Below are positions 24,840-32,961 of a stretch of DNA of 64,000 bases, piece after piece. Source of the stretch: Lacinutrix sp. MedPE-SW (GTDB lineage Bacteria > Bacteroidota > Bacteroidia > Flavobacteriales > Flavobacteriaceae); the NCBI RefSeq assembly GCF_001874145.1, contig NZ_MPCX01000011.1, positions 62,001-126,000 of the forward strand. The letters run 5' to 3'. A model generated the notes under the pieces. That model was given only the letters and a program-made list of their open reading frames with translations, did not search any database and was not told where the DNA came from. The position numbers were made by a program, and so were the translations under genes. Within the stretch, counting starts at the first letter, position 1. Every line of letters begins with the position of its first letter.

Positions 24840-27026
24840 TTAATCGTGGTCTTCGTTTCCAAATGGTTTAATAATAAGTCCTACACTAAATATAAAACCA
24901 TCTGTAGGTGCATAAATCTCTGGAAAAACAGGATTGTCGTGTGGCGGTAAAACCAAAGGTGAAAACCTGCTTTGTCTTCTATCTGTAAAATTCTCAAAAT
25001 TCACAAATACACTTCCTAATTTAAAGTTACGCATCACCAATAAACCCATAGTTACAAAGTCTGTAGTCTCTGTTCCGTTAGATAAAAACTGTTTGCCTGT
25101 ATAAAAGGTTTCATAACCAATACGCCATTTTTCAGATTCGTACATTAAAACACTACCTGCGTTATGTTTTGCGGTTAATGGCTTCTGTGGATTGCCAGGT
25201 AAATAATTTAATTTGGTATCAATTAGTGCATAGTTTAAAAACCATCTAAAGTCTTTGTAAGTAAACTTAATATTGGTTTCTGCTCCTTTGCTAAAGATTT
25301 CATCTGGTGCATTTTCAAACTGAAATAAACCGTTATCTGTAGAATTTAAAAGCAGTCCATCATTAATAGCAGTCACATAGAATAATTGGTTTATGGAAAA
25401 ACCAATCTCATCCGATAATCGTGTTTGATAGTTTACATCAAAATTAAGACCATAAGAACGTTCTGCATCTATTATAGATTTATCTATAGCAAGCACATTT
25501 TCAAAATTGATATATTCTGCTTCCTCGGTAAAAATATCTGGAATCTTATATCCTAAACCTCCACCAATTCTACTTGAAAATCCACTATCATTTTTGTAGA
25601 GTAATGAAATTCTTGGAAGTGGAAAGAAACCGAAATCCGTATTATAATCTGCTCTTAATCCTGTTTCTAATATCCAATTATCTGATAAATCATAAATATT
25701 ATTTGCAAATGCGCCAAAGGTCACATCTTTTTGGTCTCGCTGTAATAGTGCGTTGTCATTTTCATCAAAATTTGAGGTATATAGATTAGCTCCAACTATC
25801 CAATCCGTTTTTTCTGATGCTGTATTATAAGATATTTCAGTAAACGTGTTTGTTTGCTTTCCATCAAAATTGAAATCCGGAACGGTTAAATTCCTATCGA
25901 AAAAAGAGACACTATTTTTAAACTCTAATGAACTGACAGCATCTAATTGTGTTTGATATACCAATTGACTGCTTAATCGTTTTGAATTGTTTTCTTCAGT
26001 ATATTGATGAATACCATCCTCACCACTTTCAATTTTGGTAATATCTCCACCAATTCTATCATCATACGTTCCGTTTAATCCAAACCAAAGTGTTGTTTTA
26101 TCTGATGGATAATAAAATAATTTTGGATTGAATGAAATTGATGTTGTTTTTGGTAGGTTACTAAAGCCATCATCTTCTGGGTCGTATGCTTTTTGATAAT
26201 GACCAGAACCATAAAGTGATATACCGAATTTTTCATTTCGTTTGCTATAAAATACATTGGCTGTACTTCCTAACGCTTGGGTTTGAGTTAGCATAATATC
26301 TAATGCAGGTTCTTCATCTGGTGTTTTAGATACCATATTTACTAATCCTGCAATAGCACCGCCACCATAAAGTGTTGACGAACTTCCTTTAATAATTTCA
26401 AATTGTTGTAAGTCTAAAGGTGGGATTTGTAAAATACTTAACCCACTTGAAAAACCACCATATAATGGAAATCCATCTCTTAAAAGCTGTGTGTACCTAC
26501 CATCTAAACCTTGAATACGAATATTGGTACCCCCACTACTTAATGATGTTTGTTGCATTTGTATTCCTGTGCTTTCTCGAAGCACCATAGAAATATTAGT
26601 AGGATTCATTATTGCTTTTTCTCCTAATTCCTCTGCACCTATAAACTCTATACGTGTCGGTATTTTTCTTACGGTTCTTGTACTTCTTGAAGATTGCAGT
26701 ACTACAGCATCTAATTGATTGCTACCTTCTTTTAATTTAAAGACTAACGCTGTATTACTTGGAATTTGAACTGTTGTCTCAAATGTTTCAAAACCTAAAA
26801 AGGAAATTATTATTTGATGCTGACCATCTGGTATTTCTGTAAAAGTTGCAATACCATCAAAATCGGTTACTGCACCTTTTTCTAATGCTTCAAAATAAAC
26901 CGTAGCACCCAATAAAGGCTCGTTTTCAGCTTCTGTTAGGACTTTTATTTGTATGTCTGATGTTTGTGCCTGTAACGATAGGCAAAGTATTAATATGAGC
27001 TTTATGCTCAATAGGTATTTATTCAT
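24840..27026 (-). CDS. TonB-dependent outer-membrane receptor
   Basis: 728 residues with a signal peptide, an N-terminal carboxypeptidase-regulatory-like beta domain (about 22-100, ending LVFKLKEGSNQL), a plug (about 110-230: LRESTGIQMQQ, IRIQGLDGRYTQLL, GSSSTLYGGGAIAGLVN) and a 22-strand-type barrel with a terminal aromatic-rich strand. It imports a substrate with TonB energy; the operon context suggests a metal or metal chelate. An importer inside an efflux operon is seen in other Bacteroidota metal islands. Distance to the upstream small secreted protein is 49 bp. Confidence 0.9.
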   Translation of the reverse strand: MNKYLLSIKLILILCLSLQAQTSDIQIKVLTEAENEPLLGATVYFEALEKGAVTDFDGIATFTEIPDGQHQIIISFLGFETFETTVQIPSNTALVFKLKEGSNQLDAVVLQSSRSTRTVRKIPTRIEFIGAEELGEKAIMNPTNISMVLRESTGIQMQQTSLSSGGTNIRIQGLDGRYTQLLRDGFPLYGGFSSGLSILQIPPLDLQQFEIIKGSSSTLYGGGAIAGLVNMVSKTPDEEPALDIMLTQTQALGSTANVFYSKRNEKFGISLYGSGHYQKAYDPEDDGFSNLPKTTSISFNPKLFYYPSDKTTLWFGLNGTYDDRIGGDITKIESGEDGIHQYTEENNSKRLSSQLVYQTQLDAVSSLEFKNSVSFFDRNLTVPDFNFDGKQTNTFTEISYNTASEKTDWIVGANLYTSNFDENDNALLQRDQKDVTFGAFANNIYDLSDNWILETGLRADYNTDFGFFPLPRISLLYKNDSGFSSRIGGGLGYKIPDIFTEEAEYINFENVLAIDKSIIDAERSYGLNFDVNYQTRLSDEIGFSINQLFYVTAINDGLLLNSTDNGLFQFENAPDEIFSKGAETNIKFTYKDFRWFLNYALIDTKLNYLPGNPQKPLTAKHNAGSVLMYESEKWRIGYETFYTGKQFLSNGTETTDFVTMGLLVMRNFKLGSVFVNFENFTDRRQSRFSPLVLPPHDNPVFPEIYAPTDGFIFSVGLIIKPFGNEDHD

Positions 27027-27075
27027 TGAATTGTATTTGTAATTAACTAAATAATTGATTTAAAATCGATTTGTT

Positions 27076-27396
27076 TTAGCTGATTACTTGTGGCGGATGC
27101 CAAATATTGGAAAGGAAATTAAACCCGTAAATAGGTTGATATGTAGAAATCAAATCCGTTGAGATTTCAATATTAAGTTTTAAATCAAATGTCTTGATGG
27201 GTTCGTAAGTAATTGTCATACCGCAACAATTACAAATACAAGTTACAGGACAAGAATCGTCGCTATCTTCTTGATGATTATGATTTGTACTTATCTCGTC
27301 TTGATGCTGCTGGTCTTCTATATTTTGCCCATCAGAACAAGGCTTTGCTGAAAGCAATAGTATAATTAATGATAATATGATTGTTACAAATTTCAC
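27076..27396 (-). CDS. small secreted Cys/His-rich protein (DUF6660-like)
   Basis: 106 residues with a signal peptide ending at LLLSAKPCSDG, a His/Glu/Asp-rich stretch (DEISTNHNHQEDSDDSCP) and CICNCCGM, then a hydrophobic tail ending in WHPPQVIS. The His and Cys clusters suggest periplasmic metal binding, and the PP-containing tail recalls the HYC_CC_PP protein at 21574. It is the first gene of the leftward operon, with the operator candidate 25 nt upstream. The family name is from memory and moderately sure. Confidence 0.7.
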   Translation of the reverse strand: MKFVTIILSLIILLLSAKPCSDGQNIEDQQHQDEISTNHNHQEDSDDSCPVTCICNCCGMTITYEPIKTFDLKLNIEISTDLISTYQPIYGFNFLSNIWHPPQVIS

Positions 27397-27421
27397 AATT
27401 ACAAAGATAAAAATTTAATGA

Positions 27422-27442
27422 TGCAATGGTTGTGCAATTATT
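27422..27442. promoter_or_regulatory. candidate metal-regulator operator at the operon head
   Basis: TGCAAT half-sites at 27422 and 27433, one helical turn apart, followed by TATT. The near-identical copy at 24405-24425 lies at the other apparent promoter of the operon. It ends 25 nt before the first start codon. Confidence 0.6.
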
Positions 27443-27446
27443 TTAT

Positions 27447-27575
27447 TTAAGCGACAACCTTTGCTTTCTCCTTTAAAGTTTCAAGATGCTTTACCATATT
27501 GATTTTACACCATACCTCACGAGCTAATTTAGGCTCGTGACCTATCACTTTGGTTAATTCCTTTATTATACTCAT
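27447..27575 (-). CDS. hypothetical 42-residue protein
   Basis: ATG-initiated frame encoding a basic, helical product (starts MSIIKELTKVIGHEPK, ends KEKAKVVA). The regular Lys/Leu/Val make-up and sensible ends favour a real small gene, but no family is recognised. It lies between the metal operon promoter and the GTTGT-rich region; an ancient remnant of a larger gene is the alternative. Confidence 0.4.
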   Translation of the reverse strand: MSIIKELTKVIGHEPKLAREVWCKINMVKHLETLKEKAKVVA

Positions 27576-27689
27576 CTTATTAATTTCTACATATTTTTTT
27601 CTCTAGTAAAAATATTATCGTTTCTTATATAAACTTGTAAATTGTCTTATAATAAGCATTTTCTCATTTACTACAATAAAACCAAAGCC

Positions 27690-27940
27690 AACAGACCTTG
27701 TTGTTGATTGTTGCTAATTTGTTTGAAACAATAGAATAATAAGGGTTTTAAGAGTAAACAAGCTGTACACAATGTAGCAACAATTAAAAAAGTTGTTGTT
27801 GTATGTTGTTATGTGGGTTTAATCAAATGTTGTAGTATGTTGTTATTATGTTGTTTAGTTTAATAACATAGCCAATGTAATAGAATAAGAAAACGTGTGA
27901 TTGTTGTTTTAATGTTGTTGAGTTGTTTATTACCGTAAGT
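27690..27940. repeat. GTTGT-rich, iteron-like region, possible replication origin of the element
   Basis: About 11 copies of GTTGT on the plus strand, including five ATGTTGT 7-mers starting at 27803, 27827, 27837, 27848 and 27912. Three of them are spaced 10-11 bp, one helical turn. The region lies directly after the primase-helicase-type gene, as iteron origins often lie next to the replication protein gene. No protein gene is visible here. Confidence 0.45.
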
Positions 27941-27977
27941 ACTAGCTAGCATAGCATTACAGTAGTTTTGCAACAAA

Positions 27978-29174
27978 TCAACTTAACTCTTTAAACATTT
28001 GTTTAGTAAAAGTATAATGACGACCTCTATGGGTTGTTTCTTCAACAATAGGAGTGTTTGAAACTGATGTTGACATATAATATTTAGTATATGTACTATT
28101 CTTAGATTCTAATTTATATTCATTTTTTATTAACTCAGATAATTTAAAAGAATTGGTTCTTAAATTATTTTTACTAAGCTTATCTACCAAGTCTCCCAAT
28201 GAATACTTTAATTCTTCTTTTTCAAACAAGGCAAACTCATCTGACAAAATTTGCTCTAATTCTTTATCTATAAAAGTTTTATTACCGTTGATTAACACAT
28301 TTAAAGCTTCTGTATGAATTTGCTCTTTAGTAAACCACATTCTTGTTTTTCTAGGACATGAAATCTTCCTTTTGTTTATAAAATGAATAAAGTGCGGTAA
28401 CTCTTTTTTTAAAGATTCTAAAAGGTCTGGTCGGTCATTTGATAAATCGAATGGAATAATTTTTCTAACCCAGTATCTTACTTCTGAATTATCTATGTAA
28501 ACAAAATTCTTTTCGTTGTTGGAACATAAAATAAACTTACCAAAAAAATTTCCCTCAACTTTATCTTTACCTTTAGCTTCACTTTTATAAGTTTTTGCGG
28601 TGGATAGATTTTTTAATCTTTCACTATCTTCTCTTTTGTCTAATAACACTTCATCAACAGCAATAATTAACTTTGAAGCCCAATCTGAATTAAATCTACT
28701 TCTAAAATCCTCATTATTATTAATTGTCATATTATTTTGGAATATAGATTTTACCCAATTTAAAAAAGTGGTTTTACCTGTATTTCGCTCATTACTTACT
28801 AAACACAAAATTGGTAAAACTTGCGTTGGATTTTGCCATAAAACACTTAAGTAATCTAAGCCTAAAATATATTGCTCACCAAAAATATGCTTGAGAAATT
28901 TTTCTGTTTCTGGAAAACTACCTTTTTCAATTTTATGGTCTAGTTTTTCATATTTATTATAAAATCCATTAATTACACGTTTATAATTAGTATGTGATGG
29001 GATTAAACAAAAACCATCATATTTTTTTATATCTTCAATGTACTCCTTACCATGGTCGGTTATAATTTCACTTTTTGACCAAGGATTCAACATTTTTATA
29101 GTGTCTTTGCTGTTTAAAGGCATATTAACTTCTTTAAAATAAGCTGTACCTATTCTTAAATATTTTTCACTCAT
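27978..29174 (-). CDS. primase-helicase family ATPase (D5/SF3-like, DUF5906)
   Basis: 398 residues. The central ATPase core has a Walker A SNERNTGKTTF (about 128-138), Walker B KLIIAVDEVLL and sensor-like FILCSNNEKNF, the order found in superfamily 3 helicases of phages, plasmids and integrative elements. The N-terminal part lacks a visible primase site, and the C-terminus may be a winged helix (TTHRGRHYTFTKQMF). It probably unwinds the element's origin. It is the last gene of the leftward core unit (2 nt after the next gene upstream) and faces the GTTGT region. Confidence 0.82.
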   Translation of the reverse strand: MSEKYLRIGTAYFKEVNMPLNSKDTIKMLNPWSKSEIITDHGKEYIEDIKKYDGFCLIPSHTNYKRVINGFYNKYEKLDHKIEKGSFPETEKFLKHIFGEQYILGLDYLSVLWQNPTQVLPILCLVSNERNTGKTTFLNWVKSIFQNNMTINNNEDFRSRFNSDWASKLIIAVDEVLLDKREDSERLKNLSTAKTYKSEAKGKDKVEGNFFGKFILCSNNEKNFVYIDNSEVRYWVRKIIPFDLSNDRPDLLESLKKELPHFIHFINKRKISCPRKTRMWFTKEQIHTEALNVLINGNKTFIDKELEQILSDEFALFEKEELKYSLGDLVDKLSKNNLRTNSFKLSELIKNEYKLESKNSTYTKYYMSTSVSNTPIVEETTHRGRHYTFTKQMFKELS

Positions 29175-29176
29175 AA

Positions 29177-29494
29177 CTAAACGTTTACTGTTAAATTAGC
29201 CAATCTGGAATAATCGATTTTTTCAAATTTTGTAGTAAAATAAATTTTCACATCAACTCCTTGAATTGAACTATCTACCTTACACATATTAATTATTTCT
29301 TTCTCAATTTGACAAAGTGGTAATCTCGGGTTATAGCTCATTACTTCTATTGCCAATTTTGTTTTTGCTATTAAGTAACTTAATTTTTTAAATGAAAGCG
29401 CATTATTTTCATTTGCATATTGACTTAATAAGTCTTTGTGTATATCCTCTATTATATTTAAGCCATCTGGCTTATATGTTTTATTATTTTCCAT
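29177..29494 (-). CDS. hypothetical protein of mobile-element core
   Basis: 105 residues, mostly helical in its first two thirds, ending in a beta-type stretch (VDVKIYFTTKFEKIDYSR). No signal peptide, no recognised motif. It lies 2 nt before the helicase gene and 6 nt after the 74-residue gene, so it is likely translated with them and may be a replication accessory protein. Confidence 0.65.
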   Translation of the reverse strand: MENNKTYKPDGLNIIEDIHKDLLSQYANENNALSFKKLSYLIAKTKLAIEVMSYNPRLPLCQIEKEIINMCKVDSSIQGVDVKIYFTTKFEKIDYSRLANLTVNV

Positions 29495-29500
29495 TTCTTA

Positions 29501-29725
29501 TTATTTATAAATTAATATTTGCTGAGCTGTATCGAAATAAGCTCTAGTACCATCATATCTTGGAGGTAGGTTTTTGATTAAAATCACACCCTGATGAGTC
29601 TTATTAATTAGTTTTTTTATATCTCCTTTTGTTGCTGGTTTATTTTCTTCTTTAGTAAGTATGTTAGTAACAATATTTGTAGCTAAAGATCCTACAGCTG
29701 CGTTTCCTACACCAGACCAACTCAT
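29501..29725 (-). CDS. hypothetical 74-residue protein with hydrophobic N-terminus
   Basis: It starts MSWSGVGNAAVGSLATNIVT, a Gly/Ala/Val-rich helix that could enter a membrane, followed by a charged C-terminus with YDGTRAYFDTAQQILIY. No family recognised. It belongs to the leftward core operon of the element (6 nt from the next gene). Confidence 0.6.
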   Translation of the reverse strand: MSWSGVGNAAVGSLATNIVTNILTKEENKPATKGDIKKLINKTHQGVILIKNLPPRYDGTRAYFDTAQQILIYK

Positions 29726-29778
29726 TTTATTGATTGTTGATGGTTTTTCTTGATTCTCTTTTGTAGGTAAATTTCTAG

Positions 29779-29901
29779 TTACCTTTTTCTTTTTGTAAAG
29801 GCATTTACTCTACAACTATTGCTACAATATTTCTGTTTATACCTTCTTTTTGGAGTGTACTCGACACCACAATAGTTACAATTGTATGTATATCTATCCA
29901 T
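29779..29901 (-). CDS. 40-residue zinc-ribbon protein
   Basis: A short frame with CNYCGVEYTPKRRYKQKYC followed by SNSC: two Cys pairs at the spacing of a small zinc ribbon, with a strongly basic tail (RKR). The CSNSCR style is common in DNA-binding zinc ribbons of mobile elements. It lies 53 bp before the 74-residue gene in the same direction. Confident as a gene because the motif is complete. Confidence 0.7.
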   Translation of the reverse strand: MDRYTYNCNYCGVEYTPKRRYKQKYCSNSCRVNAFTKRKR

Positions 29902-29973
29902 TTTGCGTTAAATTAACGTTAGACTAACGATTGTTTAAATCGCTCTAAATGAAAACTTTTATTAAGCTTTCAA

Positions 29974-30306
29974 TTATTTAAGTCTCTTTTTACGATTAGA
30001 CAATAAGGTATCGACATCAGATTCAAGCTCTGTTGTGCATTTTTGCTTTCCTTCTTTTATCCATTCTATTATCTCGGACTTGAAGAAGAATAAACGACCG
30101 TTTTTCTTATGGTGAGGAATGGTGTTTTTTTGACAATAGTTATAAAGTGTTGGTTTTGTATAACCAGAAAACTTAACAATGTCATCAATAGTTTGCGGGT
30201 CATCCGTTTGGGATAACGTTTCTGCCTTTTCAATTAAGGCTTTTAATTCTTTGAGGTCTCTTTTTACCTCTGCAACATCTAGTTGCGTTTGTTCAAATGC
30301 TATCAT
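29974..30306 (-). CDS. helix-turn-helix protein, excisionase/MerR-like
   Basis: 110 residues. The N-terminal coiled segment (VKRDLKELKALIEKAE) is followed by an HTH_17 domain: TIDDIVKFSGYTKPTLYNYC, then HHKKNGRLFFFKSEIIEWI. This arrangement is typical of excisionase-like or replication-control proteins in Bacteroidota integrative elements. It heads the leftward run zinc ribbon, 74-residue, 105-residue, helicase. The element has another HTH protein at 11484-11759. Confidence 0.8.
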   Translation of the reverse strand: MIAFEQTQLDVAEVKRDLKELKALIEKAETLSQTDDPQTIDDIVKFSGYTKPTLYNYCQKNTIPHHKKNGRLFFFKSEIIEWIKEGKQKCTTELESDVDTLLSNRKKRLK

Positions 30307-30405
30307 TTTTAAATGTTATAAATTAATATTTGTCAATGATAGCGGTTAATTACAGGTTATTTAAAATTCCCGTAAGTGCAGTAGTAAAAAAAGTAGTTAG
30401 CGTAG

Positions 30406-31449
30406 TTACTTTAGTAGTTGAATAGTTATACTAGGTTTTTTATTAAAATTACTCTTAACATTTTTAAAATCCCAACCAACAAAGTTATCTGTTAGTAATT
30501 CTATAAATTTATCTACAACTTGACCCGTTCCGAAATATTGATAATAACTTTCATAAAACTCCCTAAACCTATACTTAATTAAAGAGTTCTCTCCTTTAGG
30601 AGCCATATTGAACTTCTGCTTTTTTAAATTAGGGATTCCACAAAATGCTTTCTTTATAAATATATCAAATTGTTTTTCAGTTAGAAACGGTTTACCGTTT
30701 TTACTGTTTTTTTCTGTAAAAATTTTAAAATGGTTAACAGCTATTTCTATTGGCATGGATTGGTTAAACACATTTGTGTAGTTACTATAATTTATAGTAT
30801 TAGTAATTGTAGGTGTGTGTGTTATAGTTTTTTTAAATTCACTTTCAATAAAATATGCTTCTTTAAAATATTCTTTTTTCTTGGTAAGAAATTTTTTTGG
30901 TGTTTCTAATAGCTGAGGTAAAGATTTATCCAAACCGCTTAGCATATTTTCCTGATCATTAATAGTGTTTAAAGCCTCATTTATAATTTCAAGATTTTTA
31001 AGATTATCATCACCTAAATCTAAAAATTCTTTATAATAAAACAATCTGTATTTATGTAATAATTCTTGCGCGTCTATAAAATTATCTCCTTCATAACCAT
31101 TAACAAATTCGAGGTCTAATGTGTTAATATAACTCACAACAAGTTCTTTTTTCTCACTCTGGTTTAAAACTCCATCAAAAATAAAAAACTCTAAAGCTAC
31201 AAAAACAAATAACGGTTCTAAATCTGTGTCTAAAGCTTCATCATAATCAGGTGTATTTGCTAAATATTTTTCAACTCTTTCTTTGTAAAAATTATCATCA
31301 TTTAAATAATCTTTGATTAATTCAAGGTGAATTTTTTCTTTTTTAACAGCTCTATGCTCAATAATCTCTTCTAATTTTAAATCTGCATTTAAAGGTGTAA
31401 TACTTGCTAGAATAATAATTAATTCATAAAACTCTTCTTTATATATCAT
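30406..31449 (-). CDS. hypothetical protein next to integrase
   Basis: 347 residues, highly charged and helical, no signal peptide or membrane segments. The C-terminal third (FLTEKQFDIFIKKAFCGIPN to the end) is more ordered and resembles domains found with integrases in Bacteroidota elements, but I cannot name it. It lies 2 nt after the integrase gene, so the two are co-transcribed. Confidence 0.7.
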   Translation of the reverse strand: MIYKEEFYELIIILASITPLNADLKLEEIIEHRAVKKEKIHLELIKDYLNDDNFYKERVEKYLANTPDYDEALDTDLEPLFVFVALEFFIFDGVLNQSEKKELVVSYINTLDLEFVNGYEGDNFIDAQELLHKYRLFYYKEFLDLGDDNLKNLEIINEALNTINDQENMLSGLDKSLPQLLETPKKFLTKKKEYFKEAYFIESEFKKTITHTPTITNTINYSNYTNVFNQSMPIEIAVNHFKIFTEKNSKNGKPFLTEKQFDIFIKKAFCGIPNLKKQKFNMAPKGENSLIKYRFREFYESYYQYFGTGQVVDKFIELLTDNFVGWDFKNVKSNFNKKPSITIQLLK

Positions 31450-31451
31450 AT

Positions 31452-32696
31452 TTAAAAATTCATTATTGAGTTTGCAAATTCTTTTTTAGCTTCATCTTCA
31501 AAACCAGCAAAATAGTTTTTAGTTACACTTAGGTCACTATGGTTTAATGCTTCACTAATAAATTCCATACTAGCGCCTTTACGCAAAGAATTGGTTGCAA
31601 AACTATGCCGAGCATAATAGAAGCTTATATCACTCGGTAATTTATTAGCAACAGCCAACCTTTTTATGTGATCGTTTATATAACGTGTAAAGTTTTTTAT
31701 TTTTTTATGCTGTTCGTTTGCATCATCATTTTCATTCAAAATATCAAAAACAAAGCTATTTTTATTTTTGCTACCATACTTTTCTATAATACTATTTGTA
31801 AAATCAGTTAAGTAGATAATGATTTCGGTTTTCTCAGCTTTCTTATCAAAAGTTTTGGCTCTGTAATAAGTAAATTTATCGTCTTTAATATCAGAATATT
31901 TTAAGAGTGCTATATCTTTTGGGTTTATGCCATTACAAGCAAAACTAAAAAACCAAAAATCTTTAGCTTTTGATTCATTCTCGTTTGCAGGTTTAGCATC
32001 AAATAAAACTTTAAGTTCTTTAGAGTTTAAAGCTTTTTTCACTTTTTTTGTTCGTAATATTTGATATTTACTTTTACCAAAAGGATAATACTCTTGGTTA
32101 AGGTCTTTAGCTTCGATTGCATTATTAAAAATAACCCGTAAAGTTCTAGTGTATATTGCTATAGTTGTATAGCTTTTACCTTTTTTAACCATGTAAGCCT
32201 CGTAATCTCTTAACCAATCAACATTTATTTGTTGAAATTTCAGCTTCTCTATAGGACAATTTTTAACTTCATTACTGAAGGTTGCTAACGAGTTTAATGT
32301 GTATTTAAAACTTTCTGCTGTATTTATTTTATTCTTTTTGATACAATTCTCAATAGCTACGTTAAAGTGAAATTGAAGATTATTTTTATCTGAAGCTTTT
32401 CTAAACAACTTAAATTCAAAATTTCTAAAGTCAAAAACACCCAATTTACTAGCTTCATCATTAGCTCTATTTTCTATAGCCTGAAGTTTCAGTCGTAATT
32501 CTTTATTTTCACCACGTAACTTTTTGTTGTTTGGATTTAACCAAATTTCTTGAAATTTCTTTTCTGTTAAATCAATATCTAAATTATACCATTTCTCTTT
32601 TTGAGTTTCTTTTCCATAAACACGAAGTTTTATTGGATACATTCCAGACTTTTTCTTTCTACGATTGTCTAAACGAATTGAAATATTGTAACTCAT
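31452..32696 (-). CDS. int: tyrosine recombinase (integrase) of the element
   Basis: 414 residues. An N-terminal arm-binding domain (about 1-90), a SAM-like core-binding domain (about 105-215) and a catalytic domain (about 220-410) with YYARHSFATNSL, LNHSDLSVTKNYF and the nucleophile Tyr in KNYF. The box I Arg is missing: the place reads CNGINPKDIALLKY. Several Bacteroidota integrases, IntDOT among them, also lack that Arg. The His of the usual HxxR is Tyr (YYAR). It inserts and excises the element at tRNA-Arg. An inverted 11-mer shared with the arm repeats lies 10 bp upstream of its start, hinting at self-regulation. Confidence 0.92.
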   Translation of the reverse strand: MSYNISIRLDNRRKKKSGMYPIKLRVYGKETQKEKWYNLDIDLTEKKFQEIWLNPNNKKLRGENKELRLKLQAIENRANDEASKLGVFDFRNFEFKLFRKASDKNNLQFHFNVAIENCIKKNKINTAESFKYTLNSLATFSNEVKNCPIEKLKFQQINVDWLRDYEAYMVKKGKSYTTIAIYTRTLRVIFNNAIEAKDLNQEYYPFGKSKYQILRTKKVKKALNSKELKVLFDAKPANENESKAKDFWFFSFACNGINPKDIALLKYSDIKDDKFTYYRAKTFDKKAEKTEIIIYLTDFTNSIIEKYGSKNKNSFVFDILNENDDANEQHKKIKNFTRYINDHIKRLAVANKLPSDISFYYARHSFATNSLRKGASMEFISEALNHSDLSVTKNYFAGFEDEAKKEFANSIMNF

Positions 32697-32706
32697 GGCA
32701 TAAATG

Positions 32707-32717
32707 TTTCTGCAAAT
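32707..32717 (-). repeat. inverted copy of the arm 11-mer
   Basis: TTTCTGCAAAT is the reverse complement of the ATTTGCAGAAA unit present twice in each arm repeat. It lies between the integrase start and the right arm repeat, in the likely promoter. Confidence 0.65.
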
Positions 32718-32723
32718 ATATAT

Positions 32724-32748
32724 TATTTGCAGAAAATTTGCAGAAAAA
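32724..32748. repeat. right 25-bp arm repeat
   Basis: Identical to 11419-11443, in the same orientation; two tandem ATTTGCAGAAA units. It lies 111 bp inside attR, where the left copy lies 46 bp inside attL. Confidence 0.75.
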
Positions 32749-32859
32749 ATAATGTAATAGACTATTATTAAATATTAACAAATAGTAAACAATTCAATTA
32801 ATACGATGGTTTTCAGAATACTTACACATAAAAAAGGTAATAGCGATAAGTAGCATTTA

Positions 32860-32906
32860 TTGATTACGGCTCAAGAGGTTACAGGTTTGAATCCTGTCGA
32901 GGTCAC
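32860..32906 (+). repeat. attR, duplicated 3' part of tRNA-Arg
   Basis: 47 bp identical to the 3' part of the tRNA at 11326-11372. It lacks the D arm and 5' acceptor strand and therefore is not a functional tRNA. It marks the right end of the integrative element. Confidence 0.93.
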
Positions 32907-32939
32907 AAAAAAACCACTTCAAATGAAGTGGTTTTTTTT
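32907..32939 (+). terminator. original tRNA-Arg terminator
   Basis: CCACTTC/GAAGTGG hairpin with A tract before and T tract after. In the uninterrupted chromosome it would directly follow tRNA-Arg. It can also end the leftward YeeE transcript. Confidence 0.85.
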
Positions 32940-32961
32940 ATATATAATATTTTGCTAAAAA

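Larger units (their letters stand above)
11326..32906. mobile_element. 21.6-kb integrative element in tRNA-Arg with metal-resistance cargo
   Basis: The borders are 47-bp identical direct repeats of the tRNA-Arg 3' end (11326-11372 and 32860-32906). A tyrosine recombinase starts 164 bp inside the right border. Identical 25-bp blocks lie just inside both borders. The right part contains HTH, zinc-ribbon and primase-helicase-type genes; the left and centre hold a metal-resistance operon. No relaxase, coupling protein or type IV secretion genes are visible, so it is better called a genomic island or integrative (perhaps mobilisable) element than a conjugative one. Removal would restore tRNA-Arg followed by the terminator at 32914-32931. 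Confidence 0.9.

Noticed and set aside
11484-32696. Conjugation (relaxase, coupling protein, Tra) genes inside the element
   Set aside because: I looked for long frames with such motifs in the right part and found only integrase, HTH, helicase-type and unknown proteins.
32860-32906. Second tRNA-Arg gene
   Set aside because: Only the 3' 47 bp are present; the D arm and 5' acceptor strand are missing. It is the attR repeat of the element.
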